A stretch of DNA of 64,000 nucleotides, from positions 1 through 64,000 of the forward strand of contig NZ_JAGJEH010000007.1 of the NCBI RefSeq assembly GCF_018100925.1, read 5' to 3'. Source of the stretch: Pseudoalteromonas luteoviolacea (GTDB lineage: Bacteria > Pseudomonadota > Gammaproteobacteria > Enterobacterales > Alteromonadaceae). A program made the position numbers and the translations under genes. Each line of letters opens with the position of its first letter. The stretch's first letter is position 1. The notes beneath the pieces were generated by a model. It saw nothing but the letters and a program-made list of their open reading frames with translations, did not search any database and was not told the DNA's origin. This document shows, piece after piece, positions 57,301-64,000 of the stretch.

Positions 57301-57337
57301 CCTGCTCTAGTGCGACATTATTTTCAGAGTCCGCCAT
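51305..57337 (-). CDS. Giant AAA-family ATPase of the PspA/YqiK cluster
   Basis: A 2010-aa soluble ATPase. Residues 1-450 are beta-rich with repeated strand pairs (propeller-like), 460-900 are coiled-coil helical, and the AAA module holds Walker A LISPPGYGKTTLIEY (about 1290-1305) and Walker B NVMLYLDDIQHTN (about 1355-1368), then RANRADIYNLGDT-type arginine-finger helices. The last 500 residues are long coiled coils rich in Gln/Glu/Ala. Such proteins are annotated as DNA repair ATPase or AAA ATPase, but no DNA-binding motif is seen. Its place as last gene after pspA-like, yqiJ and yqiK suggests a membrane-stress remodelling machine (inference). It follows yqiK by 93 bases. Confidence 0.85.
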   Translation of the reverse strand: MADSENNVALEQGSYDLIKRRLSNSGAQLRKDIDSLNQNRIETFGSTEIKVKGRARVRTEHNCIPRDIVLIGDKLIFAYNVFLGLKKNTQVGDVFTVQKLVNQDDHYEVEPYPNETKFLTNERFLRDFDELYTYYKASKLQHLFQQNGKLYALFQIGDKLSDVRVFRWEIAPDNTLDYIDNRGERDLNHDQDYDFEWIKTDRSDHVEGRHPHVNILDKVFVETVGGDLTIKVENNTESGEGIYAEPVDDKNQSLADCNVEYAQLGEIILLKVLPYREKIWRYFIFNCVTENVVRQDAISNACVQLPDDHGIIFPGGYYLQSGQTRSFEDHIDNLEFHKQIKSPNGEDVLYVFYEPSEGRYALFAYNLIDKNLQNPIYCHGYGVYNDGLTITFKAEKEEAQRVHPIQVWESPFCSAEFAANAPTPTSMLGKIGNPDLVRGISDLYSVCKAINEQNPNVSHYESLISLTRSILDRYHWLTEPDFSPLNAQLHEIFETSEQVLDEFEKVSQIQETAKKALLDINAEFKSTTKDIRPDAFKLATEFVTGLESLKLLKGKIISLEEVKYIDVGGLTTLQTELDKLFINLSQATAHFLQQDSALAPYQSKLSELTALSEKSESVSELIGFLKELDALGSELDLLNHTMLDLEIDDSRIRTQILEDVSGVYGLVNRAKASIEIRRKSLGSVEAKAEFAARFKLFSQSITSSLNNARTPEQCDEQLSRLLIQLEELESQFSEYDEYLAEIMAKRDDVYESFEAHKQQLIEERQRRALNLANAAERILQGVTRRSQNFSEIDEINSYFASDPMISKLRGLTQELKELGDEIKADDIQAKLKACKDQGIRSLRDKQDIYSDGGNSVRIGKHNFGVNKQLLDLTLLPRDEDLMFHLTGTEYFEPVQEQSIRDTLLSYRPYWQQNLISENTDIYRGEFLAAQVLSAANDPLNALTHSQLEQAIADDTLLLLVQKFAEPRYQEGYEKGIHDHDAALILQNLLAQKQALGLLIYPTSARVVAQLFASQCDTRTLVQWSEQAKQAQLMETVLGDTRFKAQLAGQLSDEITGFAQSSLSRYLPYVSALSGQLSAEYLIKELAQSKKELSFVMSSKVKKVAEQFNSMARSKGFSASLQDTLGALEHLQDKAIMMASWLNAYGQQQSDEYSAELLIETANVVLLQQLKQTQFEPQDVTVSNQVTGLLGQHTRINEQTLTLDYAEFIARTQTYLSTHVSGFSHYHEIKSEILAEQKERLQLDEFKPKPLSSFVRNQLIDKVYFPIIGDNLAKQIGASGNNKRTDLMGMLLLISPPGYGKTTLIEYVANRLGLTFVKVNCPSIGHDQVSLDPGQAMNATAAKEIEKINQSFEMGNNVMLYLDDIQHTNPEFLQKFISLCDGSRRIDGVWNGRSKTYDLRGKKFAVVMAGNPYTESGESFKIPDMLANRADIYNLGDTLSGCEQEFAMSFIENALTSNAVLAPLANRNMQDLYKLVRIAEGEDISLNELEHNYSQAQANEIISVLQKLIQIRNTVLKVNAQYIASAAQDDDYRVEPPFKLQGSYRNMNKMAEKVVAAMNDEELENLIQDHYRGEAQTLSKGSEENLLKLAQLRNTLCEQEAKRWQQILDDYALLNRANDAGSPVLLAVEQLGELNESLTSIASKLDKDQLSHNYSALLEKLNGAVGEQDTKGSLQALAKVIEHSAQQSPLTSSFAQLSAQLAEQHQQKLAQIDMHNARGADTNEALTSKVSQAISQLTESLNKEHLQRSEQAQLATINADNSLKSQQDLKAALSEELRQVTEALNRQRDSHMRSTEHCTQLQLEAMSDQRTELTKLALELANVNTALAQQNSTQEEFVVQQATRQQALAEGLIQKLTDLAESVKEQSSAEHNSKQSALLADINSALKAIAEKPDTAGALADLNLNIQQGQNSLAHQLSTAIEAGQSQVIAQLSAKNIAEQHTTPSEEVALALSELVSSTLPELMKHAEKSSDIDPNLGRKVDVILERLARIESLPAKAQGSSQNSDNPYML

Positions 57338-57430
57338 AGTCTACTGTCCTGTGGTTCATGGAGGGTAAATAGAAAGGTATGCTGAATGCACGCCCAATAA
57401 ACGTGCATTCATAGTCTTGTAATAGCGCTG

Positions 57431-59530
57431 TTAGCTTTGCTCGTTTGACTCAACTTGTTTTGCATTGCCGTTAAGCGTACTGCCTAACAAGTTCAAAAGC
57501 TGCTGCTTCTCAGCATCACTACTATTACCTAACTGACTGAAAAATTTGCTCATAGCTACGTTTTTCATGGTCTCTGACGATGCGTTTGCACCACTTAAAA
57601 CCCCTTTAAGGTCATCCATGATATTTCTGTCACCATTTAAGTGATCTTTAAATAAAGTTTGAACCGTATCACTTTCTCCCACTAAACCATCAATAGATTT
57701 TCCGAGCGTGATCGCTTTCATAAATTGATTAAAGAACTGGCCATCGCCACCCATGATGTTGATATCTGCATTACCCAGCGTCTTAGACAGGATTTCTGAT
57801 TGATGAGCCGCAATGTCTTTTTCAGTATCCAGCTTGGCCAGCGTAAGTTCTTTTTGCTGATTAAGTTGAAGCGTAAAGCTTTCGTAATCTCTTGCTGATT
57901 GGTCCATCGCATTGAGTGCTTCAAGCTTTTCTTCAAGACCTTTTGCTTCAGCTGACATACGACGCTCAAGTGTCGATGCTTCTGCTTCCCCTTGCTTTTC
58001 AATTGCCTCGGCCATCGCAGATTGCACTTCTGCCTCAGCAAATCCGATATCACGTTTACCTTGCGCTTCAGCTGCCAGTTTTTGCTGTAGTACTTGCGCT
58101 TCTGTTTCACCCTGTTGCGCATTCGCTTGCGCTTTGGCTTTGATCACTTCCGCTTCAGCAAGGCCAGCTGCTGCTTTTTCAGCGCGCTCAGCTTCGGCTA
58201 ATACCTTTTTCGACTCCGCGGTTTGATTTGCTATACGCAGCTCGGCTTCAGCCATTTTTTCTAGCTCGCGCGCTTTAAATTCTGACGCTTGCTCCTGTGC
58301 TTTAGCTGCTTCAATATCCTTCACCAACGCTTCTTCTGCTTCCGCTTTGGCCTTGATCACAATCGCTTCTTTTTCACGTTCAGCGGCGGCGAGTGTTTGC
58401 ACATCTTTGATGCGCTCCTGCTCTTCGGCAACGGTTTTTTCTACCGCAACGCGATCTCGCTGTACTTCTGCGATTTCTTTGCGTTCAACTTCCAAGGCTT
58501 TTTCTTTATTGATACGCATGATTTCTGTTTCTTTCTCGCGTTCAATCACTTCAATTTCACGAGAGCGCGATACTTTTTCTTCTTCAATGGCGAGCACGCG
58601 CAGGCGGTTTTGCTCCGCAATGTCTATTTCACGCTGTTTATTTTGCTCTGCAATTTCAATGGCTTCATCCGCTTTTAAGCGTGCATCTTCTGCCTTCATA
58701 CGCTCTTCTTGTTTTACGCGTTCAGCTTCTGCGGCTTCTCTGGCACGCACAGTTTCGATTTCTCGTTGTTGCTTCGCTTTGGCATCTTCTTTTTGGCGCT
58801 CAATCTCTAGAGACTTTTCAAGTGCTGCTTGATTTTGGATTTCAATTTGCGCTTGCTCATCACACTTGAGCTGGTTCGTCTGCACATTTTGCTCGGCGGT
58901 TTTCTCCGTAATACGTCGAATCCCTTCGGCATCCAAAATGTTGTTTTCATCTAGCTTGTGAATTGATGTTTGCTCAAGATAGTCAATCGCCACATCTTCG
59001 AGCGTATAGCCGGATAAATCCTGACCAATCACTTCTTTAATTGCATCTCTAAACTGGTTGCGATGGGTAAACAGTTCTTCAAAATTCATTTGTTTACCAA
59101 CAGTTTTAAGGGCTTCCGAGAACTTAGCTTCAAATAGCTCTTGTAGTGTTTCAGGTTGAGAGGCGCGGGCACAGCCAACTTGTTTGGCAACGCGCAAGAT
59201 GTCCTGCTTGTTTTCATTTACACGAATATAAAATGTAATGGCGATATCAGCACGAATATTATCCTTACAGATAAGGCCGCTGTTTTCCCTGCGCTCTAAA
59301 ACCATGCGCTTGGTTGAGATATCCATGACTTCCATTTTATGAATGACAGGGTAAACGATCCCACCTGTTGTGGTTACGTCCGGCTCATTCTTCATTTTGT
59401 TAATTATGAGCGCATGCCCTTGATCCACTTTTCGATAAAACTTACCGATGATTAAAATAATCGCAAATATAACTCCGATAGATACGCCAACGATTGTTAA
59501 AATAGGTCCGAGATTATCTAAAAATTCCAT
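57431..59530 (-). CDS. yqiK: Flotillin-like protein YqiK
   Basis: A 699-aa SPFH/band-7 protein with an N-terminal membrane segment (GPILTIVGVSIGVIFAIILIIGKF, residues about 8-30), the SPFH domain to about residue 210 (VDQGHALIINK, RMVLERRENSG), then a very long charged coiled coil with Glu-Ala-rich heptads (residues about 220-560) typical of flotillins. It assembles membrane microdomains. A Gly-containing C-terminal region follows. It sits after yqiJ and before the giant ATPase, the usual neighbourhood of YqiK proteins. Confidence 0.93.
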   Translation of the reverse strand: MEFLDNLGPILTIVGVSIGVIFAIILIIGKFYRKVDQGHALIINKMKNEPDVTTTGGIVYPVIHKMEVMDISTKRMVLERRENSGLICKDNIRADIAITFYIRVNENKQDILRVAKQVGCARASQPETLQELFEAKFSEALKTVGKQMNFEELFTHRNQFRDAIKEVIGQDLSGYTLEDVAIDYLEQTSIHKLDENNILDAEGIRRITEKTAEQNVQTNQLKCDEQAQIEIQNQAALEKSLEIERQKEDAKAKQQREIETVRAREAAEAERVKQEERMKAEDARLKADEAIEIAEQNKQREIDIAEQNRLRVLAIEEEKVSRSREIEVIEREKETEIMRINKEKALEVERKEIAEVQRDRVAVEKTVAEEQERIKDVQTLAAAEREKEAIVIKAKAEAEEALVKDIEAAKAQEQASEFKARELEKMAEAELRIANQTAESKKVLAEAERAEKAAAGLAEAEVIKAKAQANAQQGETEAQVLQQKLAAEAQGKRDIGFAEAEVQSAMAEAIEKQGEAEASTLERRMSAEAKGLEEKLEALNAMDQSARDYESFTLQLNQQKELTLAKLDTEKDIAAHQSEILSKTLGNADINIMGGDGQFFNQFMKAITLGKSIDGLVGESDTVQTLFKDHLNGDRNIMDDLKGVLSGANASSETMKNVAMSKFFSQLGNSSDAEKQQLLNLLGSTLNGNAKQVESNEQS

Positions 59531-59677
59531 GTGTGTTCCTAACTAATATGATTATTCCAAGCCATGGCTTAATGTTGTTTTCCAGTAGAGCTGCCACAGC
59601 AGTTTTGTGCCATATAAAACTAAGTTATTTTGGCAGTTGTTTATGTGTTAATGATGTATTGTGTTAATGAGGGGGTA

Positions 59678-60286
59678 TTACCAAGGTTTCTCTACAATGA
59701 GGTAGCTATTTTTAGCTACATCATGCTCTATTAATAAACCTGTATCACCTAAGGAAAACATGCCTTCTTCCTCTGAACGCACTTCTATTAGCTGCTCTGT
59801 TCCTTGAAATTGTACTTTTGCTTGCCCAAAATGGGGACTTACTTTACTTGTCGCGATCACACACTCCAAACCGATAAAGTCATTCTTAGAGGCGGTTTCT
59901 TTGCTGTCAAAAAAACGTCTTAAAGGCCTAACTAACATGGCTGTTAACGGGATCGATACAACAAAACACCCCAGCATCATCGCACCACCTAATAGGTAGA
60001 ACATAACTCCATCGCCAAGAGCGTATGCAAACAGTTGATGCGCATAAAAACTTGCTATCCAACTAAGCAGTACAACTAAGCTAATTGATATGGTCAGCGG
60101 TACACCACCAAAGCCCATTTGCATAATGGAGTCACCGCCACCATCAGCCTCTATCTCAACATCTCCTTCCAACATATCAATGTCTGCAAATCCAAGCAGT
60201 GCGATTAGCCAAAAGCCTATGACGATGAGTAACAAAGTGGTGAAAACCACTGTTGGGAAAGTAAAAATAGTATTGAGAAAGTCCAT
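59678..60286 (-). CDS. yqiJ: YqiJ family inner membrane protein with OB-fold-like end
   Basis: A 202-aa protein. It has three or four membrane helices (TVVFTTLLLIVIGFWLIALLG, LTISISLVVLLSWIASFYA, MFYLLGGAMMLGCFVVSIPLT), an acidic cytoplasmic/periplasmic stretch rich in Asp/Glu/Gly between helices 1 and 2, and a C-terminal OB-like domain (IGLECVIATSKVSPHFGQAKVQF). This matches YqiJ, which pairs with YqiK. It lies 147 bases from yqiK; the gap 59531-59677 shows no other gene. Confidence 0.88.
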   Translation of the reverse strand: MDFLNTIFTFPTVVFTTLLLIVIGFWLIALLGFADIDMLEGDVEIEADGGGDSIMQMGFGGVPLTISISLVVLLSWIASFYAHQLFAYALGDGVMFYLLGGAMMLGCFVVSIPLTAMLVRPLRRFFDSKETASKNDFIGLECVIATSKVSPHFGQAKVQFQGTEQLIEVRSEEEGMFSLGDTGLLIEHDVAKNSYLIVEKPW

Positions 60287-60342
60287 AATATTAAATATTC
60301 CTATGCATTAAGGGCCATGCAACTGCAAATACGCTTTAAGGT

Positions 60343-60666
60343 TTAACCACTGGCATCCTTCACGTGTTGAATCAGTAAGTCGGCGACTTTTTGCTTTACT
60401 ACACGCTTGTCAGCATCAGGGATCTCAAACCGTTGTGCTAAAAGTGCAATTTCTTCATCACTTAGGTTAAAACTTAACCTCTGACGGGTCTTTTTTGATT
60501 TAACTTCCAACCCTAAAATCCGCCTTATCATGTCAGACGGTGTGAGCTCTTCATCAATTGCACTTTTTTTAATAAACTTTTGCACTTCAGAGCTGAGGTC
60601 AAAAGCAAGTTGCGTTGCTCGAACTGCTTTTTCTTGCTTTTGCCAAGTATGTTTATTATCACTCAT
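60343..60666 (-). CDS. Small ribbon-helix-helix-like protein of the PspA cluster
   Basis: A 107-aa basic/acidic protein. TQLAFDLSSEVQKFIKKSAIDEELTPSDMIRRILGL has the strand-helix-helix rhythm of RHH proteins. The C-terminal half (FNLSDEEIALLAQRF) is helical. It starts five bases after the pspA-like stop, so it is translated with it. A regulator of the operon or a PspA partner are both possible; no family recognised beyond that. Confidence 0.6.
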   Translation of the reverse strand: MSDNKHTWQKQEKAVRATQLAFDLSSEVQKFIKKSAIDEELTPSDMIRRILGLEVKSKKTRQRLSFNLSDEEIALLAQRFEIPDADKRVVKQKVADLLIQHVKDASG

Positions 60667-60671
60667 CCGTG

Positions 60672-61364
60672 TTACTTATTTTGTTTTGCGCGAATTCGGG
60701 CAAGGATATCAGCGCCTTTGCTAGCATCTTCACCGATACCCGCTTCACGCATCTTGTCGTGAAGAGATTTATCGTTACTCTCATCAGCGAGTTGCTGCGC
60801 AGCATCTAGCTGATCTTGCCTGTCCATTTGACGCTGTTTTATGCGCTCCAATGACTGTTTTGCCGAAGCCATTGCTGAGTCACCAGAGGTCATTGTGTCG
60901 TTGACTGCCATCGTTGCTTTTTGCACACTTTCTGTTGTTTTGACCATGCTCAATTGACGCTGGTTTTCAACGATGGTTTTTTCTGCTTGTTTAATTTGCT
61001 CTTTTAACTTTGAGACGTTAGCAGTAAATGTACTAAGTATTTGCTGCTGCTCTGATTTTTCTTGCTCAAACTCGGCAATTTTCCCTGCGATTTCAAGTGC
61101 GAGTGACTCTTCGTCTTTATCCAGTGCCTGCGTTGCATAGGTTTCATGCTTGTCGATATCATCCTCTAACGCCTTGATAGCACGAGAGGTTTGTATTTCT
61201 TTGGCCATCACTTCTGTAAGGCTACGTTTGGCCTCACTCAATGCATTCTGAGCATCTCTGATTTCCTGTTCAAAAATTCGAATAGCATTCGCATCTACAA
61301 TACCTTCACCCACCTCATTCACACCGCCTTTTACCGCAGTAAACAACTTCTTTAATATACTCAT
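60672..61364 (-). CDS. PspA/IM30 family membrane-stress protein
   Basis: A 230-aa all-helical coiled-coil protein of the PspA/Vipp1 family: MSILKKLFTAVKGGVNEVGEG is the amphipathic membrane-binding start, and the long helices have EIQTSRAIKALEDDIDKHE and KQSLERIKQRQMDRQDQLD. It is the YjfJ type rather than the classic PspA of pspABC. It senses and stabilises damaged inner membrane, forming rods. It lies 15 bases after the DUF2170 gene and begins the core of the operon. Confidence 0.92.
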   Translation of the reverse strand: MSILKKLFTAVKGGVNEVGEGIVDANAIRIFEQEIRDAQNALSEAKRSLTEVMAKEIQTSRAIKALEDDIDKHETYATQALDKDEESLALEIAGKIAEFEQEKSEQQQILSTFTANVSKLKEQIKQAEKTIVENQRQLSMVKTTESVQKATMAVNDTMTSGDSAMASAKQSLERIKQRQMDRQDQLDAAQQLADESNDKSLHDKMREAGIGEDASKGADILARIRAKQNK

Positions 61365-61379
61365 AATTAATACTCCTTG

Positions 61380-61790
61380 TTATTCAGTCAAATAATCACT
61401 TATCGCGTCCAAAGCATCAATTGAATTGGCAGATAAGGTGACAATTTCATGGCCTAATTGTTCTAGGGTAGAACTGGTAGAAAGCGCACCAAAAATTGCG
61501 TATTTATTGTCAATCTTAGCGAATGCACTTAAGGGCATGGGGACATTCAAACGTAATAGCGTATCGTTTAGCTCTGCGTGTTTGTCGGCATTTATTTCTT
61601 GCTCTGTAAACAAGTAACAAATACACAGTACCTGCTCTTCTGTGCGTGTTACAAAAATAGGAAGCTCATCGTTTCCATCAACGATTACTTGTAGGACTTC
61701 TTGTCCAACATTGTTGATAAAAAACGACTCAAAACTGGCACCTTCAGTTTCATATTGTGAGAGTTTAATTGAAAGCTCATTTAATTCCAT
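61380..61790 (-). CDS. DUF2170 (YjfI-like) protein
   Basis: A 136-aa protein. ELSIKLSQYETEGASFESFFINNVGQEVLQV, PIFVTRTEEQVLCICYLF and VPMPLSAFAKIDNKYAIFGALSTSS match the YjfI/DUF2170 family, which in enterobacteria precedes the PspA-like yjfJ. It is the first gene of the six-gene leftward operon. The function is not known; it likely works with PspA. Confidence 0.85.
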   Translation of the reverse strand: MELNELSIKLSQYETEGASFESFFINNVGQEVLQVIVDGNDELPIFVTRTEEQVLCICYLFTEQEINADKHAELNDTLLRLNVPMPLSAFAKIDNKYAIFGALSTSSTLEQLGHEIVTLSANSIDALDAISDYLTE

Positions 61791-61878
61791 GTAACAGATT
61801 CCTTATGTCAAATTGGCATTTATCTAGTAGATAAAGCCTGCCTGTTTGTATGAGTTACGTACTTAGATTTGCACGCCA

Positions 61879-61894
61879 TGACATATTATGTCAA
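61879..61894 (-). promoter_or_regulatory. Operator-like palindrome over a TTGACA element, promoter of the PspA/flotillin operon
   Basis: TGACATA – T – TATGTCA (61879-61893) is a perfect 7-bp inverted repeat. On the minus strand its end forms TTGACA (61894-61889), a consensus -35, though the -10 downstream is weak. A second half-site TTATGTCA lies at 61803-61810. The arrangement suggests control by a dimeric regulator. Confidence 0.6.
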
Positions 61895-62199
61895 TAGCAT
61901 TTTTGATAAAAACGCAAGTTTATTTGCTCATTTAGCACTCAACTCCCCCGAGAAAAAGCCCTTTAGTATTGCAAAAGTGAATATATGCAACACTTTACAA
62001 CCACCTCAAATTGACTAGATTATTTTGCCTGTCAGCCACTATGACATTGTCCATTCGGCTCATTTTTCATTGCATAGCTGCGGCTAGAAATTGAGAGTAA
62101 AATAGTAAAGGTGGGGAGGTGTAGAACGCAGAAGCACCGACTAAACAAATATCTCGCTTTGCAGTTAATCGACATGAGCGACTAACTGCTCATATCAGA
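61895..62199. other. Intergenic region upstream of the PspA/flotillin operon
   Basis: Beyond the palindrome, this stretch up to the GNAT stop holds only AT-rich DNA and a weak ATGAGC/GCTCAT hairpin at 62174-62193 that may serve the GNAT. No gene seen. Confidence 0.45.
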
Positions 62200-62784
62200 T
62201 TAGTATTTTTCTAATTTTGCCAGCAGATTATTTTTGACCGCTGGCCATTCGTGCGCAAGTATTGAATACACTGCGGTGTCTCGAATTGAACCATCAGGCA
62301 TAATTTGATGACTTCTTAGTACACCATCTAGTTTTGCGCCCAGCCTTTCTATGGCGGTGCGAGAAGCCTGATTGAAAAAGTGGGTTTTAAATTCTAATGA
62401 CATCGCATCACGTGCATCAAAAAGGTGAGACATTAGTAAGTATTTACATTCTGTATTAACTGCTGTTCTTCTGACTGAATTCGAGTACCACGTATAGCCG
62501 ATAGACGCCCGTTTATGGTTTTCTTTGACATCATAGAATCGAGTAGTGCCCACTATTTTATTGTCACTTTTGGTTTTGACTACGTAGGCCATTTCACCAT
62601 GTTCCATATTGGCTAGCGCTTTATCAACATAAGAATACATGTCTTCAGGAGAAGGAACCGACGCATACCAAAGCCGCCAATTTTGTCCATCATTAACTGC
62701 AGCAATTAGATCTTCACAGTGTGAACGTGCGATAGGCTCTAGTAATACAATCTCTCCTTCTATTGTTCCACTTGATAACCACAT
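62200..62784 (-). CDS. GNAT family acetyltransferase, RimJ/RimL type
   Basis: A 194-aa acetyltransferase: EIVLLEPIARSHCEDLIAAV, RASIGYTWYSNSVRRTAVNTECKYLLM and LEFKTHFFNQASRTAIERLGAKLDGVLR match RimL-like enzymes. The acetyl-CoA loop departs from Q/R-x-x-G-x-A (VRRTAVN), as in that subgroup. It is a single gene. The substrate is unknown. Confidence 0.9.
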   Translation of the reverse strand: MWLSSGTIEGEIVLLEPIARSHCEDLIAAVNDGQNWRLWYASVPSPEDMYSYVDKALANMEHGEMAYVVKTKSDNKIVGTTRFYDVKENHKRASIGYTWYSNSVRRTAVNTECKYLLMSHLFDARDAMSLEFKTHFFNQASRTAIERLGAKLDGVLRSHQIMPDGSIRDTAVYSILAHEWPAVKNNLLAKLEKY

Positions 62785-62859
62785 TTTTTATCTCCTTGAC
62801 TCAATAAGTTAAGGAGAATTGTAAAGGAACTTCAAAAAATAAAAAGTGAAGATGTTTAC

Positions 62860-63606
62860 TCAGTCAATTTTTATGATTTTTCTCGTAATTTGCTTTTCTT
62901 GAGATGGTGTCCAAGTGCGATAAACCTGCTCATAGCAGCTTAATTCGCCCTGTTCATTCAATTCATGGCAGGTAAAATGAGCTCCTGTATTTTGATAGCT
63001 TGTTTCGCTTCCTATTGCTGACCATTGATCTGCTAGCAATGAATCAAATTGATCACCTGAAGCGTCGTCTAGTATCCGCTTCATGTCTAATGTCGATACT
63101 CTAACAGCTAAGCTGTTCAACTCTCGCTTGCACAGCTTCACTCGATTTAAATTTTTCTCCAATACCACCTCACCTTCTCCAAGTTCGTGCTTATTTTCTA
63201 GTTCTTTTAAAAGAATGATTGAGAGGTCTCTGACGATGTGTGTCTGTATCAACTGGAACACACTCTCAGTTGAACACGCACCGGCTTTAGAAGCGACGTC
63301 CAAGATATGTAGCAGATCTTTGTCTGGCAGGCTATTTTGCGATAAACACATGCCGTATTGGGCATCATTTATAACCGTAAATTCAACTTTTTCATCATTT
63401 TGAATTGGCAGTGATGGAATTTCAATAGTAGGGAAACAGCTGGCAATGATGAACTGCTCAAAGCCCTCCACAAATGCTACCTGTAAATAACCAGATTCTA
63501 ATTGCTTGATATGTATAATATAGCTAGCCTCAACGTCAGCTCTAGGCTTACCGCATGACGCGTCTAGTTTATCTTTATAGTAAATACTGTATTGACCATC
63601 TTGCAT
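62860..63606 (-). CDS. Hypothetical protein, unknown
   Basis: A 248-aa soluble protein (MQDGQYSIYYKDKLDASCGK) with no signal peptide or membrane part. The N-terminal half is beta-rich (YIIHIKQLESGYLQVAFVE) and the C-terminal half mixed, with several Cys (CGK, MCLSQ, CSTESV, CHEL, CYEQ). I recognise no motif. It stands alone before the 394-base end region. Confidence 0.7.
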   Translation of the reverse strand: MQDGQYSIYYKDKLDASCGKPRADVEASYIIHIKQLESGYLQVAFVEGFEQFIIASCFPTIEIPSLPIQNDEKVEFTVINDAQYGMCLSQNSLPDKDLLHILDVASKAGACSTESVFQLIQTHIVRDLSIILLKELENKHELGEGEVVLEKNLNRVKLCKRELNSLAVRVSTLDMKRILDDASGDQFDSLLADQWSAIGSETSYQNTGAHFTCHELNEQGELSCYEQVYRTWTPSQEKQITRKIIKID

Positions 63607-64000
63607 CGTAATTCCCTACTCATGCAGCCGCCGTCTTCAATATTCAACTCGATAATAATCGACAAAACTTTCCACATCAGAGCGGTGATATTGGCGTTAC
63701 AGAAGCTTCGCACTGATATCACAGTTATTTAACAATTTGAATATGATAGCTGCTGGATGTATTTTTAATTGTTATTGTTTAAGTATTAATCTAAAGCCAA
63801 ACACCTAAAATGTAAATAATCAATTTACATTTTAGTATACTTAACCAGCTTCTAAACTTAGTTCAAGGAAGGATAGCGCACAGTGTATTTCGTTATACCT
63901 CAATCAAAGCAATATAACCTTATCCATTACCTTTTATTCGCAACTTAAACTATACACTCAAACAGCTGAATGCTTCACTCAGTTTAGTAAAGCAAAACGC
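63607..64000. other. Right-end intergenic region
   Basis: 394 bases with no supported gene. It should hold the promoter of the 248-aa gene. CTAAAATGTAAAT – AATCA – ATTTACATTTTAG at 63805-63835 is a perfect 13-bp AT-rich inverted repeat, a possible operator or weak terminator. The last 50 bases are open on the minus strand, which could be the end of a gene beyond the edge, but too short to claim. Confidence 0.5.

Noticed and set aside
51305-57337. DNA repair function of the 2010-aa ATPase
   Set aside because: No DNA-binding motif was seen, and all co-transcribed neighbours belong to membrane-stress families.
63951-64000. Partial leftward gene entering from the right edge
   Set aside because: Only about 16 open codons before a stop are visible, which is not enough to support a gene.

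Overview
The window is chromosomal DNA of a moderately AT-rich marine gammaproteobacterium, most likely Pseudoalteromonas or a close Alteromonadales relative. The basis is the gene repertoire: Psp/YqiJK-type envelope cluster, ArsH/SigZ, YiaA, several chemoreceptors and LysR-MFS pairs. No sequence search was run. I saw no rRNA, tRNA, CRISPR array, insertion sequence or prophage.

Positions 1-21157 form the accessory heart of the window: two divergent gene sets around an AT-rich spacer (11410-11898) that carries a run of ten C. Leftward lies an apparent ten-gene operon: a Tat-type beta-propeller protein, an Asp/Asn hydroxylase, a GNAT, a DUF6916-like protein, three tail-collar (MdpB-like) proteins, a subtilisin-like protease, a TIGR03032-like propeller protein, and a giant repetitive surface protein that runs off the left edge. 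Rightward lies a Ser/Thr kinase / degenerate cyclase / AAA ATPase fusion resembling kinase-cyclase fusions of TOMM peptide loci. It is coupled to a 79-aa LigA-like small protein, a hairpin, a protein whose predicted pattern resembles an ABBA prenyltransferase fold, two exported proteins each with one C-terminal CxxCH heme site, and a periplasmic protein; it ends at a strong terminator. This pair of operons is my best candidate for an undescribed system: kinase signalling, a possible peptide-modifying cassette, and export or display of a giant adhesin.

Positions 21372-47120 are ordinary mosaic chromosome. They hold an outer-membrane barrel protein, two LysR-MFS pairs, a dCache chemoreceptor, a lipase with a membrane-anchored partner, a diguanylate cyclase without its inhibitory site, an XRE-regulated DUF2145/YiaA operon, an HxlR-regulated SnoaL-like gene, a Kelch lipoprotein, a DCC protein, arsH-sigZ, a LysM amidase, a methyltransferase, a DoxX protein, a MarR regulator with two perfect 12-bp palindromes, and a metallo-beta-lactamase-fold lipoprotein. 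Several regulators have recognisable operator-like repeats next to them.

Positions 47121-64000 hold a 1059-aa nitrate/nitrite-sensor-like chemoreceptor with tandem HAMP units, a small secreted protein frameshifted at a G8 tract, and a six-gene leftward operon (61790 to 51305): DUF2170, PspA/IM30, a small ribbon-helix-helix-like protein, YqiJ, YqiK/flotillin and a 2010-aa AAA ATPase. This envelope-stress module has a palindrome over a possible -35 element at one end and a 12-bp stem terminator at the other. A GNAT and an unknown protein close the window.
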